This document shows positions 1-8,656 of a DNA stretch of 64,000 nucleotides, piece by piece. Every line of letters starts with the position of its first letter. Within the stretch, counting starts at the first letter, position 1. Both the position numbers and the translations under genes were made by a program. Source of the stretch: Cytophagales bacterium (GTDB lineage Bacteria; Bacteroidota; Bacteroidia; Cytophagales; Cyclobacteriaceae); the NCBI GenBank assembly GCA_022360015.1, contig JAKSDQ010000150.1, forward strand, positions 62,001-126,000. The letters run 5' to 3'. The notes beneath the pieces are model-generated. The model made no database searches. It had not been told where the DNA came from and saw only the letters and a program-made list of their open reading frames with translations.

Positions 1-183
1 AGGGAAGAATTATTGTTTTTTGAACTTTATTCATTTTTTTTTGTATTAATTTGCAACCTTTGGGGCGGTTTGCACATCATAGATATTGTATTTAGGCACG
101 CTTTTTGAATTTGGAAAAGCTGATTATAGTTTACAATATTTAAAACGATTTAACGTAATATCAACCAAACGGCAAATAAACAA

Positions 184-819
184 ATGAAAACAATGAAAAA
201 ATTAGCCTTAGTAATAATAGCCTTAATGATCACTAGCATAAGCTACGGTCAGTTTTTTACCATAGGACCCAGGATCGGATTAAGCTCCTCCAAGTTAAAG
301 CTTTCGGATAACATCGATGCTATCCAGGAAAGGGACGCCCAGTTGGGATTTCATGCAGGAGTTTTTACGAGATTTTCTCTTGGAGGATTTTTTGTACAGC
401 CGGAGGCCTTGTTTACCTCGGTAGATGGCCAGGTGCAGATTTCGGAAAATGGGGCCAATGTTACCAATCAGGTGGTTGATCTGGAATATAATAAACTGGA
501 CATTCCGGTCATGTTTGGCACCAAAATTCTTAAAATATTCAGAGTCCAGGCCGGACCTACGGCAAGTTTATTGCTAAGTGCCGATGCCAAATCAGATTTT
601 AGCGGGGCAACCCAGGACGTAAAGTCGAGTTATAACGATGCTACAATTGGTTACCAGGTAGGGTTTGGAGTAGACATTTCCCGGTTGGTGCTCGATCTTA
701 AATGGGAAGGAAACCTCAGCTCCTTTGGCGATGATCTGACAGTATTCGGACAAACTTTCCAAACCGATCAGCGGAACCGACTGTTAACGCTCAGTGTAGG
801 ATTTAAATTGATCAATTAA
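184..819 (+). CDS. Outer-membrane beta-barrel protein (porin family, PorT-like)
   Basis: A 211-residue secreted protein, probably a small outer-membrane beta-barrel of the group common in Bacteroidota. Residues 1-22 are a signal peptide (two Lys, then a hydrophobic stretch ending SYG before Gln). The mature part begins with a GPRIGLSSS-like first strand, has alternating hydrophobic/polar strands, and contains YNKLDIPVMFG at about residues 101-111, matching the conserved 'leiP' strand of the family. The last residues form a final amphipathic strand. In-frame ATGs lie at 184 and 193; either gives a full signal peptide. Its substrate or partner cannot be told. It is followed by a hairpin with a T-run that probably ends transcription. 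It stands alone, convergent with the Ig-fold gene. Confidence 0.8.
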   Translation: MKTMKKLALVIIALMITSISYGQFFTIGPRIGLSSSKLKLSDNIDAIQERDAQLGFHAGVFTRFSLGGFFVQPEALFTSVDGQVQISENGANVTNQVVDLEYNKLDIPVMFGTKILKIFRVQAGPTASLLLSADAKSDFSGATQDVKSSYNDATIGYQVGFGVDISRLVLDLKWEGNLSSFGDDLTVFGQTFQTDQRNRLLTLSVGFKLIN

Positions 820-828
820 AATATAAGA

Positions 829-865
829 AGAGACTGTCTCAAAAGGGCAGCCTCTAATTTTTTTG
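829..865 (+). terminator. Rho-independent terminator of the beta-barrel gene
   Basis: AGAG.CTG at 829-836 pairs with CAG.CTCT at 848-855 (one A-C mismatch), followed by a run of seven T at 858-864. Confidence 0.55.
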
Positions 866-986
866 CCAAATATTATTTTGCTTGGTTAAAATCCCACTGA
901 GAATCGATAGAAAACAAAAGGTGTTTTACTCATATCTTGAGAAAAAAAAACATTCAACCTGTATCCAACAAAAGGATATTTGGTGT

Positions 987-1018
987 TAAAAAAGGCTATC
1001 TCATTTTTGAGACAGCCT
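987..1018 (-). terminator. Rho-independent terminator of the Ig-fold gene
   Basis: On the minus strand AGGCTGTCTCA (1018-1008) pairs with TGAGATAGCCT (1003-993) through one G-U pair. A T-run follows (the A-run at 987-992 on the plus strand). It lies four bases past the stop codon. Confidence 0.65.
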
Positions 1019-1021
1019 CTT

Positions 1022-2842
1022 TTAATTTCCTTTCAGTTTTGTATACTCGACTACCAGCTTATCTTTTTCAATTTCGTTAGAAGTTACCGTCCTTTCAAAT
1101 TCACTGAGATCCTTTTTGAACTCTGAACTATCCGTAATCTCTGGCGAAGGTTCCCCACCATACTTCCTCATCATAGCACTGGTCGACCGGTTTAAATCTG
1201 TCTGCAAAGTAATCATCTTCCAATTTAATTCGGACGGCTTATCCTTTTCTTTATCCAGTATTGCGTTCAAGCCTATTAATGTAGTCATAGCTGAGCCTAT
1301 CGGTGCGGCAGTCTGGCGAAAGGAGTCACCTACCAGAGATGAACTGGCCACCCCTGTAAAAGCGCCAAGCACCACGGTCGAAACGTCAAAAAAGGTATTC
1401 CAGAATTTTTTCTTTTTTACCTTGGTCTCCAGATGTCGATTGATCTCCGAAATTCTTACATCCATATCCTGGGCCAGTCTCAGGTTGGCTTGGTAATTTT
1501 TTATCAGTTTCTCCGGGTCTTCCCGGTCATAAACAGTTATGGTCACCCTTTCTACATCTTCTGCCTGACCATCAAAAGCAGTGAACTTCACAGTAACCTT
1601 TCTTTTATCAAAACCATTAACAAAAGAAAAGGGCGGCTTCCATGAAAAAATCCCCTTTTCATCATCAAACTCAAAGCCATCGAATTCAGCCTCTGCCGTA
1701 AGTATCAGATCTTCATTTCCATTCAAATCCTCTACATCCAGCTTAATGACCAGCGTGGTATTTTCCTTCACTACTTTTTCAGCCATCGGTTCTATTTTCG
1801 GTGGGTAGTTTTTGGGATCGACCCTGATACTGATTGTATCGAAGTCTGTTAACATGCCATCAGAAGCACTAAAAACCAAATCATACTGCGTTTTGGCTTT
1901 GGCATACGAAAAGTCAGGCATCCACTGGAACTTACCGGTTTGGTGATTAAAGCTAAAATCACCGCGCTTGATGTCGGGGGTTTGTATGTCATAAAATATG
2001 GCATCATCATCCTGATCAGTGGCCTTGACGGAAAACGTAAGCTGTTTACCTTCGTCGATGTAATAGTCTTTTGTCGGATTTCTGAATACAGGAGGGTGAT
2101 CGATATCGTTCACCAGCACCTGATAGCTGATTCTCGATATCAAATCCGTTTCATCTCTTACCTGGAAAGTAATGTTAAATGTCCGTTGCTTGGCCTGATC
2201 ATTGTCCGGCCTCCATATAAAAGTAGCTCTGCGGTCATTTACCTCAAAAGTAGCATTGGGAAGATGCAGCTTTGGTTTATTGTTAATAAAATAATCAAGG
2301 TATAAACGCTCCTTTTGATTCCTGTCGCTCGCCTGAATAATCAAGGCAAATTCTTCCAATTCATCCAATGTGATAAATCCTTTCAGCGATTTAGAGCTTG
2401 AAATCACCTTCAGAGAGGGCTCATAGCGCCTCTCAATGATCTCAACTATAGCAGGCTGGTTGGTCTCCTGGCCTGTTACCGGATCTTTTGCTGTAAAAAT
2501 AATGGGATATATGCCTGTATCCTCAGAGCCCGGCGTCCATTTAAACAGGTTCTCTTCCTGGTCAATGACCCCGCCAAAATCCCAGGAAAAAGAATAGTAC
2601 AGGGTCGTTTTCATCTTATTGGACGCCTCCAGTTTAATGACCAGTTCGGTACCACTTTCAACTTTGGTTTTCTCGATGGGCTTAAATTGGGGTTTATAAA
2701 GTTCACGGTCGTAAGCCGGTGATTCCTTCTCCTGAGCTATTGCGATATGACACTGAGCGCCTGTCAGAACAATGACAGCATACAGAAATGGCTTTAGTTT
2801 AACCTTGAATAAATCAAATATCCTAAAATACGATGTCAACAT
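1022..2842 (-). CDS. Secreted/envelope protein with tandem Ig-like (cadherin-like) domains
   Basis: A 606-residue protein with a hydrophobic N-terminal signal or anchor (about residues 18-36, ending IAIA-Q). About four beta-sandwich repeats follow at roughly residues 50-440. Each has the putative-Ig pattern: F.W.P (FKWTPGSEDTG, FIWRPDNDQAK, FQWMPDFSYAK, FSWKPPFSFVN), then a strand like V.F.A.D. The C-terminal part (about 440-606) is helical and charged. It has a Gly/Ala/Ser-rich hydrophobic stretch near 487-530 (VVLGAFTGVASSSLVG) that could be a membrane segment. The repeats suggest binding to protein or glycan at the cell surface, but no ligand can be named. It is a single gene, divergent from rsgA. 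Confidence 0.7.
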   Translation of the reverse strand: MLTSYFRIFDLFKVKLKPFLYAVIVLTGAQCHIAIAQEKESPAYDRELYKPQFKPIEKTKVESGTELVIKLEASNKMKTTLYYSFSWDFGGVIDQEENLFKWTPGSEDTGIYPIIFTAKDPVTGQETNQPAIVEIIERRYEPSLKVISSSKSLKGFITLDELEEFALIIQASDRNQKERLYLDYFINNKPKLHLPNATFEVNDRRATFIWRPDNDQAKQRTFNITFQVRDETDLISRISYQVLVNDIDHPPVFRNPTKDYYIDEGKQLTFSVKATDQDDDAIFYDIQTPDIKRGDFSFNHQTGKFQWMPDFSYAKAKTQYDLVFSASDGMLTDFDTISIRVDPKNYPPKIEPMAEKVVKENTTLVIKLDVEDLNGNEDLILTAEAEFDGFEFDDEKGIFSWKPPFSFVNGFDKRKVTVKFTAFDGQAEDVERVTITVYDREDPEKLIKNYQANLRLAQDMDVRISEINRHLETKVKKKKFWNTFFDVSTVVLGAFTGVASSSLVGDSFRQTAAPIGSAMTTLIGLNAILDKEKDKPSELNWKMITLQTDLNRSTSAMMRKYGGEPSPEITDSSEFKKDLSEFERTVTSNEIEKDKLVVEYTKLKGN

Positions 2843-3177
2843 AGTTTAAGTAATAAGAATGATAGTTTACCTTATTAACAGCTTTAAAAATATTATATAA
2901 CGTAAGATTTTAAAAACTATTTTACCGATTATGCATTTCGGAAAAAATAGCAATGAAAACCAAAAACATTTTTTTCATTTTCCCGTTAGAGACTTTAGTT
3001 TTATATTTTATGTATAAAGATAAATTTTCATATCCATTCACCTTTGCCAGCTACATAATTGTAGCCTAGCAAAGATTCATCACTTGTCCATGGCTTACGG
3101 GCATGCACATGCCTGATAGGAATCTTTGCACGACTCACTTACACTTTTCTTTTACTATCAATAACAAATAAATACCC
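2843..3177. other. Non-coding divergent intergenic region
   Basis: 335 bases between the start codons of the Ig-fold gene and rsgA. The first 200 are AT-rich with no open frame of note and must carry the two promoters, though no perfect TTTG/TAnnTTTG pair was found. The last 140 hold the nested inverted repeats described separately. Confidence 0.6.
3042..3129 (+). promoter_or_regulatory. Nested, mutually exclusive inverted repeats upstream of rsgA
   Basis: CTTTGC (3042-3047) can pair with GCAAAG (3069-3074), enclosing GCTACA-TAAT-TGTAGC (3050-3065). Alternatively GCAAAGATTC (3069-3078) pairs perfectly with GAATCTTTGC (3120-3129), enclosing the near-palindrome GGCATG-CA-CATGCC (3100-3113). 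The two folds share 3069-3074, so only one can form. The block ends 48 bases before the rsgA start and lies in its likely leader. It may be an RNA switch or a cluster of protein-binding palindromes. Confidence 0.4.
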
Positions 3178-4245
3178 ATGAATAATTTATTCGCCCTGGG
3201 TTTTAACCAGGCATTTATCGAATATATCAAAAAAAATAATTTAGAAGAGTTTTCCGCAGGCAGGGTGGCACAACAGCATAAAGACAGTTACATCGTCTTG
3301 ACCCGGGAGGGAAATAAAAGAGCAGTGATCACCGGAAATCTTCGTTATAGTGTATCAGCTAAAACTGATTTACCTGTAGTAGGCGACTGGGTGTTGCTGA
3401 TCGCCTCCGATGATTTGTATCTCATTTATCAGGTGCTGCCAAGGTATAGCAAACTGGAAAGGCAGGCCGTTCAACGTACCGGTGATTCACAGCTTATTGC
3501 TGCAAATATTGACCATGCCCTGATTGTTCAATCGGTTGACCAGAACTTCAATTTGAACAGGCTGGAAAGGTACATTTCTATCTGTCACGCGGGAAATATC
3601 GGGCCGGTTCTGGTCTTTAACAAAACTGATCTTTTATCCGGTGATCAACTTAACGAACTTATCTCGCATGTGGGCCGGCGATTACCTGGTGTTCCCCTGA
3701 TGACCGCTACAACAGTTGTCAAAAATGGAGCCTTAGATTTATTGAAAAGTTTAAAACCACAAAAAACTTACTGCCTGGTCGGCTCTTCAGGGGTCGGTAA
3801 ATCGAGTTTAATTAATGCAATGATGCAACAAGCAGTGATGAAAACGAGTGAAATCAGCAGCTTACACCAAAAAGGGAAACACACCACCACCCACCGTGAG
3901 TTGTTTGTACTTCACAATGGCCCCCTCATCATCGATACCCCAGGCATGCGTGAGCTTGGTGTGACAGAGGATGAGGCAAGCATCAGGCAAACCTTCGAGC
4001 TGATTGACAGTTTGTCTGAAAATTGCCGTTTCACGGACTGTACTCATACGGATGAACCTGATTGTGCCGTTTTGCAGGCCATCGAAGAAGGGCAACTTGA
4101 TGCGCTGTCCTTGAAAAACTATGGAAAGCTGCAAAGGGAATCACAGCGATTTGAAGCCAGTAAAGCAAACAAAAGGAAAAAGGACAAGGCGATGGGAAAG
4201 ATGTATAAGGAGGTGATGAAAATGAAGAATAAGCGGAAATTTTAG
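3178..4245 (+). CDS. rsgA: Ribosome small subunit-dependent GTPase A
   Basis: RsgA is a cytoplasmic GTPase that binds the 30S subunit and helps late maturation, checking the decoding centre. The 355 residues show the circularly permuted GTPase order of the family: an N-terminal OB-fold (about 25-95), then G4 NKTD (148-151), then G1 GSSGVGKSS (202-210), a Thr-rich G2 (HTTTHRE, 235-241), and G3 DTPG (253-256). The C-terminal zinc motif has Cys283, Cys288, His290 and Cys296. A Lys-rich tail follows. Length is slightly above the usual 300-350. Nothing is missing. It is a stand-alone gene behind a structured leader. Confidence 0.95.
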   Translation: MNNLFALGFNQAFIEYIKKNNLEEFSAGRVAQQHKDSYIVLTREGNKRAVITGNLRYSVSAKTDLPVVGDWVLLIASDDLYLIYQVLPRYSKLERQAVQRTGDSQLIAANIDHALIVQSVDQNFNLNRLERYISICHAGNIGPVLVFNKTDLLSGDQLNELISHVGRRLPGVPLMTATTVVKNGALDLLKSLKPQKTYCLVGSSGVGKSSLINAMMQQAVMKTSEISSLHQKGKHTTTHRELFVLHNGPLIIDTPGMRELGVTEDEASIRQTFELIDSLSENCRFTDCTHTDEPDCAVLQAIEEGQLDALSLKNYGKLQRESQRFEASKANKRKKDKAMGKMYKEVMKMKNKRKF

Positions 4246-4327
4246 AGGGGCTCGGGTTGCCGGTTACAGGGGGATTCCACCTACCTCTGTGTTCTTAGCG
4301 TTTCAGTACGGTGTTACGCAACATCAT

Positions 4328-7300
4328 TTAGTTTTGCTTATCAGATTTTGCAGCAGGAATACCTAACAACGTATTTAATTTCATCATCAATGGCACCAGC
4401 GCCAGCACAGAAGTCAGACCGGCCAGGATTTTATTAAATAATGCCTCCTGTGCAAAGGCAATAAAAAATGCCGCTCCAACAATGATTAGCAAGATAGGGG
4501 TACGAAACTTGGACCAGGTCCCTAACCTGTTGATTTCCATCTGCATTTTAAACTCATCGTCCGGATTAATAATAGTCAGGATAAAATTCCTGAAGCTTTC
4601 ATTCATGAACTTCAGGGTACCCCTTTTCACTAAAATCCCTTTATTCATCAGCATGTAAACGGCTTCCCGGTTTTTTGTGTTAATCAGCCCGTCAACGGCC
4701 AAATCGTACATGGCATATTTTTCGGCTTTAGAACACGAGGACCAAAGGGCATGATAGTAATTATCGGCCAGACTTTGCACTTTTAAGATAATATCTTCTT
4801 TGAAGGATACGGTCTGCCGCTCCGAATTTACAGTAGACTCCATTCTGTATAAATTGGATTGCCCCAAACTACTCTTGATAGTTTCCAGGTACTCGCCCGC
4901 GCTCAGTTCGTATTCCAGCAAATCATGACTTGCCAATACCAAAGGCTCTGTCTGCCGTTTATACTTCCGGTTTGCCTTTGACTGAAAAGGCAAATATATT
5001 TTCCAAAATCCGCTCAGTATTATCTTCCATCTTGCAAAGCGAAGCTTCACTTCAGATTCCCCCAACTCAGATTTCTCCGACTCATAAATCAATTCCTGTA
5101 TCTTCTTGGTGTGATGAGAAGAGGTAATCACCACGGCAGCGACATTGTGATGGTATATGAGCTTTTCCAAAAAATCCATCAATAAATCCCTGTCAGTCCG
5201 ATTACGGATGATGGATTCCAGATGATAGAGCATAAAAATGTTTTTTTTGTTTACCGACCTCTCTATTTCTTCTATATGCGTATCGTACTGCTCCCCTGAA
5301 GGATGAGCGTTCAGGTCTATGGATGTGATGGAAGCCGGTCCGGAGCTGTCTTTTCCTGTTTTAACATTGGACGAAACCCATTGGGTCAGCTTGCACTCGA
5401 GGGTTTCTTTTCTCGTATAAGGCGGAACCACCATAAAAAGGTTTTTATGCTCAAACCAGTTTCCGACAAGCGCTGTGTCAAACTTGCTGGACAACCGGTT
5501 CTGCCTGATATCCATGCCAAGAAACCTTCTCAGGCCGAACTTAAACAAGATAGAAAAAAATATAATTCCGGAGAGTACCAATGCGATCATTATTATATAG
5601 GAATCGAAAATCCGCATATCTGAAAAATGTATCTTATTGGGCGTAGAAGCAAGTGTCAACGTATCGGTTATATGATTGTGTGACACATATTTAAGGATGA
5701 CTTTTTCCTCCGGCCCCCGGTCGCGAGGGGGGAAATTCCCAGGCTTGGTCAATGATTCCCGGAAAAGGTAAAAAGTTGCCAGACTTCGCAAAGAGTCGCT
5801 GTGTAATTTCAAAAATTTGGTGTCTTTGATAATCCTGTGATATGGGATACGTAAAAAAGAAAAAACCGCATCAAAACCAGTTGTGCTCACAAATTGTGAC
5901 TGACGGGGTAGCTGGTCGATGAGTTCGGTTTTATAAAAGCCCTTGACAAACATACCTCTTTGCTTGAGTTTTTCCAGATCGGTCTTTGATATCCCTTTGC
6001 GGTTTGAAAATTTGTTCTCTATCCACAAATTTCTGTTGTCAATATTTTTGGCTAACTGAATTTGTGCATGTTTGATAAAATGGTCCAATTCATAGTCATG
6101 GGCAATCTGATAGAACCGGTAGGCAGGAAATACACTGATGAAGATGATACTGGATACAAAAAACAGGTTGTGGTTAAGTTGATAATTTTTGAAGACCAGT
6201 TTCAGGTACCGGTACTTTATTTTGGGCATTCTGTTTTCAAAGAACATGGTGATAAAAAACAATCCCTGCATACCCTGATAGGCCAGCAGCTTGACGGCCG
6301 TAGTGATATCTTGGATGAGAAAAAAAAAGGCAAAAGCGTTGACAGCTATAATCAAACCGCTCACAACAATCAAAAATCCGTCAACCTGGTCATCATAAAC
6401 CAGGTTTTTATTATCAGGAAAAAATTTTCTGTATAACCACAGGCGCGCAAAAGCGTCTTTTTTCATGATAAAATATAAAAACATGACCTGGTACAGGCAG
6501 GAGATGACCAGTAAAAATATAACAACCGCCGGATCGGCATAGAATATGCGCGTGAGATAAATCAGCATCGACAGGTTGAATATATTGATGGCTACGCCAA
6601 AAATGTAACGGAATGATTTGTTGACCATGGGTCGGAAAAGTGTAAAATCAAACGAATTACCGGCCAGTTTTCGGGGATAAAAATCAACAATTCTGCTGAT
6701 AAAAAACAAGAAGAAGATAAAGACAAAAAGAAAAAGATTCAGCAAAAAGGTAAGGCTGATGACCTGGTCGAAAGGGGCGCGGTAATAATCTGTATTTACA
6801 AATGTTATTAAAGTCAGGCTTGTATCTTTTACCGGATCCACCTGCATGAAAGTATTGGCTCCATGATATCTTGCATTTATCTGGCCAGATCTTCCGGAAA
6901 AAAGCAGTGCCAGCAGGTTTTCATCCTGGTCACATTCTTCAACAAAGTTTTCCTGTAGATTTTTATGTTCATCCGAGTGAAACCATACTTCGCCTGTTTC
7001 ATCAATCATGGCAAATCCAAATCCATGTGGCAACAAGGGCTTGTTTAAAGCATGCAATTCGGCAGTGATGGCACTGACCGGTAAATCGGGGATCCCGGAA
7101 GGGGTGGATACAACGGCATAGTTTTTCCCGGTATTCCATGATTTTATGGATTGCAGATAGTACGGATATCTCCCTTTTATCCAAAAGCTGCTATCGGCAA
7201 TTCTTTTAAAGTAATCGCGCTGACTTACATCGATATAGGGTGTTTTTAACGAGGTGGCAGACCACTTTTCTTTTTGAAAACCGTTTTGGTCTATCCAGAA

Positions 7301-8419
7301 TATTAACTCGAGGTTTTTATATCCAAAATTACCAGGGTCAAGCATGTCAAGATTCAGGTTCGGACGGGTGCCAGCGGCCTTCAACTGGTTGTTAATGGCA
7401 GCCAGTTGCGGAAGAATCTCATGTTTCAGCTCAAAATCCAGACTATCTTTGATTTGTGCTGAAAGTTCTTGTAACTCTTTGGATACATGGCCATGGTTTT
7501 CCTCATAGTGTCCAAAAATACCGATGACAAAAATGGTTAATACTGATGATCCCAGCACAAAAGAAACCAGCGCCTGAACCACATCACCCTGGATTATTCT
7601 TTCCAAAGGGCCAATCAACCGGAGTTTAAAAAAAGGATACCCCAATACCAGTAAAAACAAAATAAAAAAAATGATAATGACGGCATAAACAGAAATACTG
7701 TATTTTTCATTGTTAAACCTTTTCATATCGGCCAACCCTACCAGATAAAGCTCCTGTCCATCAATTTTCATCAGAGCAGGTTGTGTAAAGGATTTGTAAT
7801 CCCTGCCTCCCAGGGACAACCTGGAGGTGTTATTGCTCAAAAGGGAGTCGAGTCTGTTTTTGTTAAGAATAACGGGACTGGCGTTATAGATCAGTTTATC
7901 ACCGTAAATCACCAAAAACTCCTGAAAAACATCTTTTACCATTGATTGATCGATCAGGGACTGAAAAGGAAACCGGAAGGACAGTTCATAATCGGATAAA
8001 TCCCCTGCCCGGGTTGGCAAACCGTAATCGAGATAATACTTATTGTTATAGAAAATGATGTTACTTTGATTCACGCGACCGGCAGCGTCGTTATCTTCCG
8101 GGGAAAGCGGACGGAATGATGGGTCGGTGATATCGGTTCCATAGGCTTTGAATAAGTTAGCCAGACTATCCACATGGACCGTCCCTCCTGTTTCGGACCA
8201 ACTGTAATCAAAAATATTGCGGGCGTTTTTAATGACATTTTCATTGGCCTTACTTAAATTATCATTTATCCGCTTCAGGACCCGGAAATTCCTGCCAACA
8301 AGGTAGTCCTCCTTGCGTTTCACTTCCACAAAATAATAGTAGCAAAATATTGCGGCCAGAAAAATAATGGTTAATACTGACCAAGTCGATGGCAAAGAAG
8401 CCGGCCTGATAAATTTCAT
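4328..8419 (-). CDS. Giant Cache-domain multi-pass membrane protein with a C-terminal NTPase-like domain
   Basis: A 1363-residue protein that I can describe only by parts. An N-terminal membrane helix (about 12-28) is followed by an extracytoplasmic domain to about 240 and two more helices (about 243-265 and 285-303). A second extracytoplasmic domain follows (about 304-540) and has Cache features (YIDVSQRDYFK, then a GKNYAVVSTP strand), suggesting small-ligand sensing. A block of about eight helices and another periplasmic loop come next. The soluble part near 1000-1290 has a region like the Walker B/sensor segment of AAA or STAND ATPases (NIFMLYHLES, then VVITSS). No Walker A motif is visible, so it may not hydrolyse nucleotide. 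Two final helices end the chain. No kinase, cyclase or methyl-accepting domain was seen. It is alone between convergent rsgA and divergent proB. Confidence 0.65.
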   Translation of the reverse strand: MKFIRPASLPSTWSVLTIIFLAAIFCYYYFVEVKRKEDYLVGRNFRVLKRINDNLSKANENVIKNARNIFDYSWSETGGTVHVDSLANLFKAYGTDITDPSFRPLSPEDNDAAGRVNQSNIIFYNNKYYLDYGLPTRAGDLSDYELSFRFPFQSLIDQSMVKDVFQEFLVIYGDKLIYNASPVILNKNRLDSLLSNNTSRLSLGGRDYKSFTQPALMKIDGQELYLVGLADMKRFNNEKYSISVYAVIIIFFILFLLVLGYPFFKLRLIGPLERIIQGDVVQALVSFVLGSSVLTIFVIGIFGHYEENHGHVSKELQELSAQIKDSLDFELKHEILPQLAAINNQLKAAGTRPNLNLDMLDPGNFGYKNLELIFWIDQNGFQKEKWSATSLKTPYIDVSQRDYFKRIADSSFWIKGRYPYYLQSIKSWNTGKNYAVVSTPSGIPDLPVSAITAELHALNKPLLPHGFGFAMIDETGEVWFHSDEHKNLQENFVEECDQDENLLALLFSGRSGQINARYHGANTFMQVDPVKDTSLTLITFVNTDYYRAPFDQVISLTFLLNLFLFVFIFFLFFISRIVDFYPRKLAGNSFDFTLFRPMVNKSFRYIFGVAINIFNLSMLIYLTRIFYADPAVVIFLLVISCLYQVMFLYFIMKKDAFARLWLYRKFFPDNKNLVYDDQVDGFLIVVSGLIIAVNAFAFFFLIQDITTAVKLLAYQGMQGLFFITMFFENRMPKIKYRYLKLVFKNYQLNHNLFFVSSIIFISVFPAYRFYQIAHDYELDHFIKHAQIQLAKNIDNRNLWIENKFSNRKGISKTDLEKLKQRGMFVKGFYKTELIDQLPRQSQFVSTTGFDAVFSFLRIPYHRIIKDTKFLKLHSDSLRSLATFYLFRESLTKPGNFPPRDRGPEEKVILKYVSHNHITDTLTLASTPNKIHFSDMRIFDSYIIMIALVLSGIIFFSILFKFGLRRFLGMDIRQNRLSSKFDTALVGNWFEHKNLFMVVPPYTRKETLECKLTQWVSSNVKTGKDSSGPASITSIDLNAHPSGEQYDTHIEEIERSVNKKNIFMLYHLESIIRNRTDRDLLMDFLEKLIYHHNVAAVVITSSHHTKKIQELIYESEKSELGESEVKLRFARWKIILSGFWKIYLPFQSKANRKYKRQTEPLVLASHDLLEYELSAGEYLETIKSSLGQSNLYRMESTVNSERQTVSFKEDIILKVQSLADNYYHALWSSCSKAEKYAMYDLAVDGLINTKNREAVYMLMNKGILVKRGTLKFMNESFRNFILTIINPDDEFKMQMEINRLGTWSKFRTPILLIIVGAAFFIAFAQEALFNKILAGLTSVLALVPLMMKLNTLLGIPAAKSDKQN

Positions 8420-8656
8420 AGCTGCCGCTGAAAATTATGTGTTAATGTAAATCTCAATAGGTTATTTGTTTCCCTTTCATCTCCATAGCGTCGTTAAATT
8501 AATAAAATAAAATTGAAAAAGTAACCCAAGGGAAATTACCATTTGCCATAATGTTAAATATCAGTATCTAAAATTGAAAAATCACTAAAAATGTGGAGAT
8601 TTTATGGGAAGTTATAATTTTTTAAAGAAATTGCCGATTCATTCAATGTGTAAGCG

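Larger units (their letters stand above)
829..1020. mobile_element. MITE-like palindromic element (192 bp)
   Basis: The ends are inverted repeats: AGAGACTGTCTCAAAA at 829-844 matches the reverse complement of 1005-1020 at 15 of 16 positions. The similarity continues inward: 865-885 (CCAAATAT..TTTTG.TTGG) is mirrored at 965-985. Arms of about 56 bp thus enclose about 80 bp of non-coding DNA. Each arm also folds into its own hairpin with a T-run, so the two ends act as terminators for the two converging genes. No target duplication is obvious. It could be a MITE or simply two related terminators. Confidence 0.5.

Noticed and set aside
1116-2305. Several plus-strand open frames opposite the Ig-fold gene
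   Set aside because: Antisense to a protein with clear repeated domains; composition not protein-like.
4285-4310. Phrase CCTCTGTGTTCTTAGCG resembling the palindromic repeat at 13.6 kb
   Set aside because: Too short and not palindromic; similarity may be chance.
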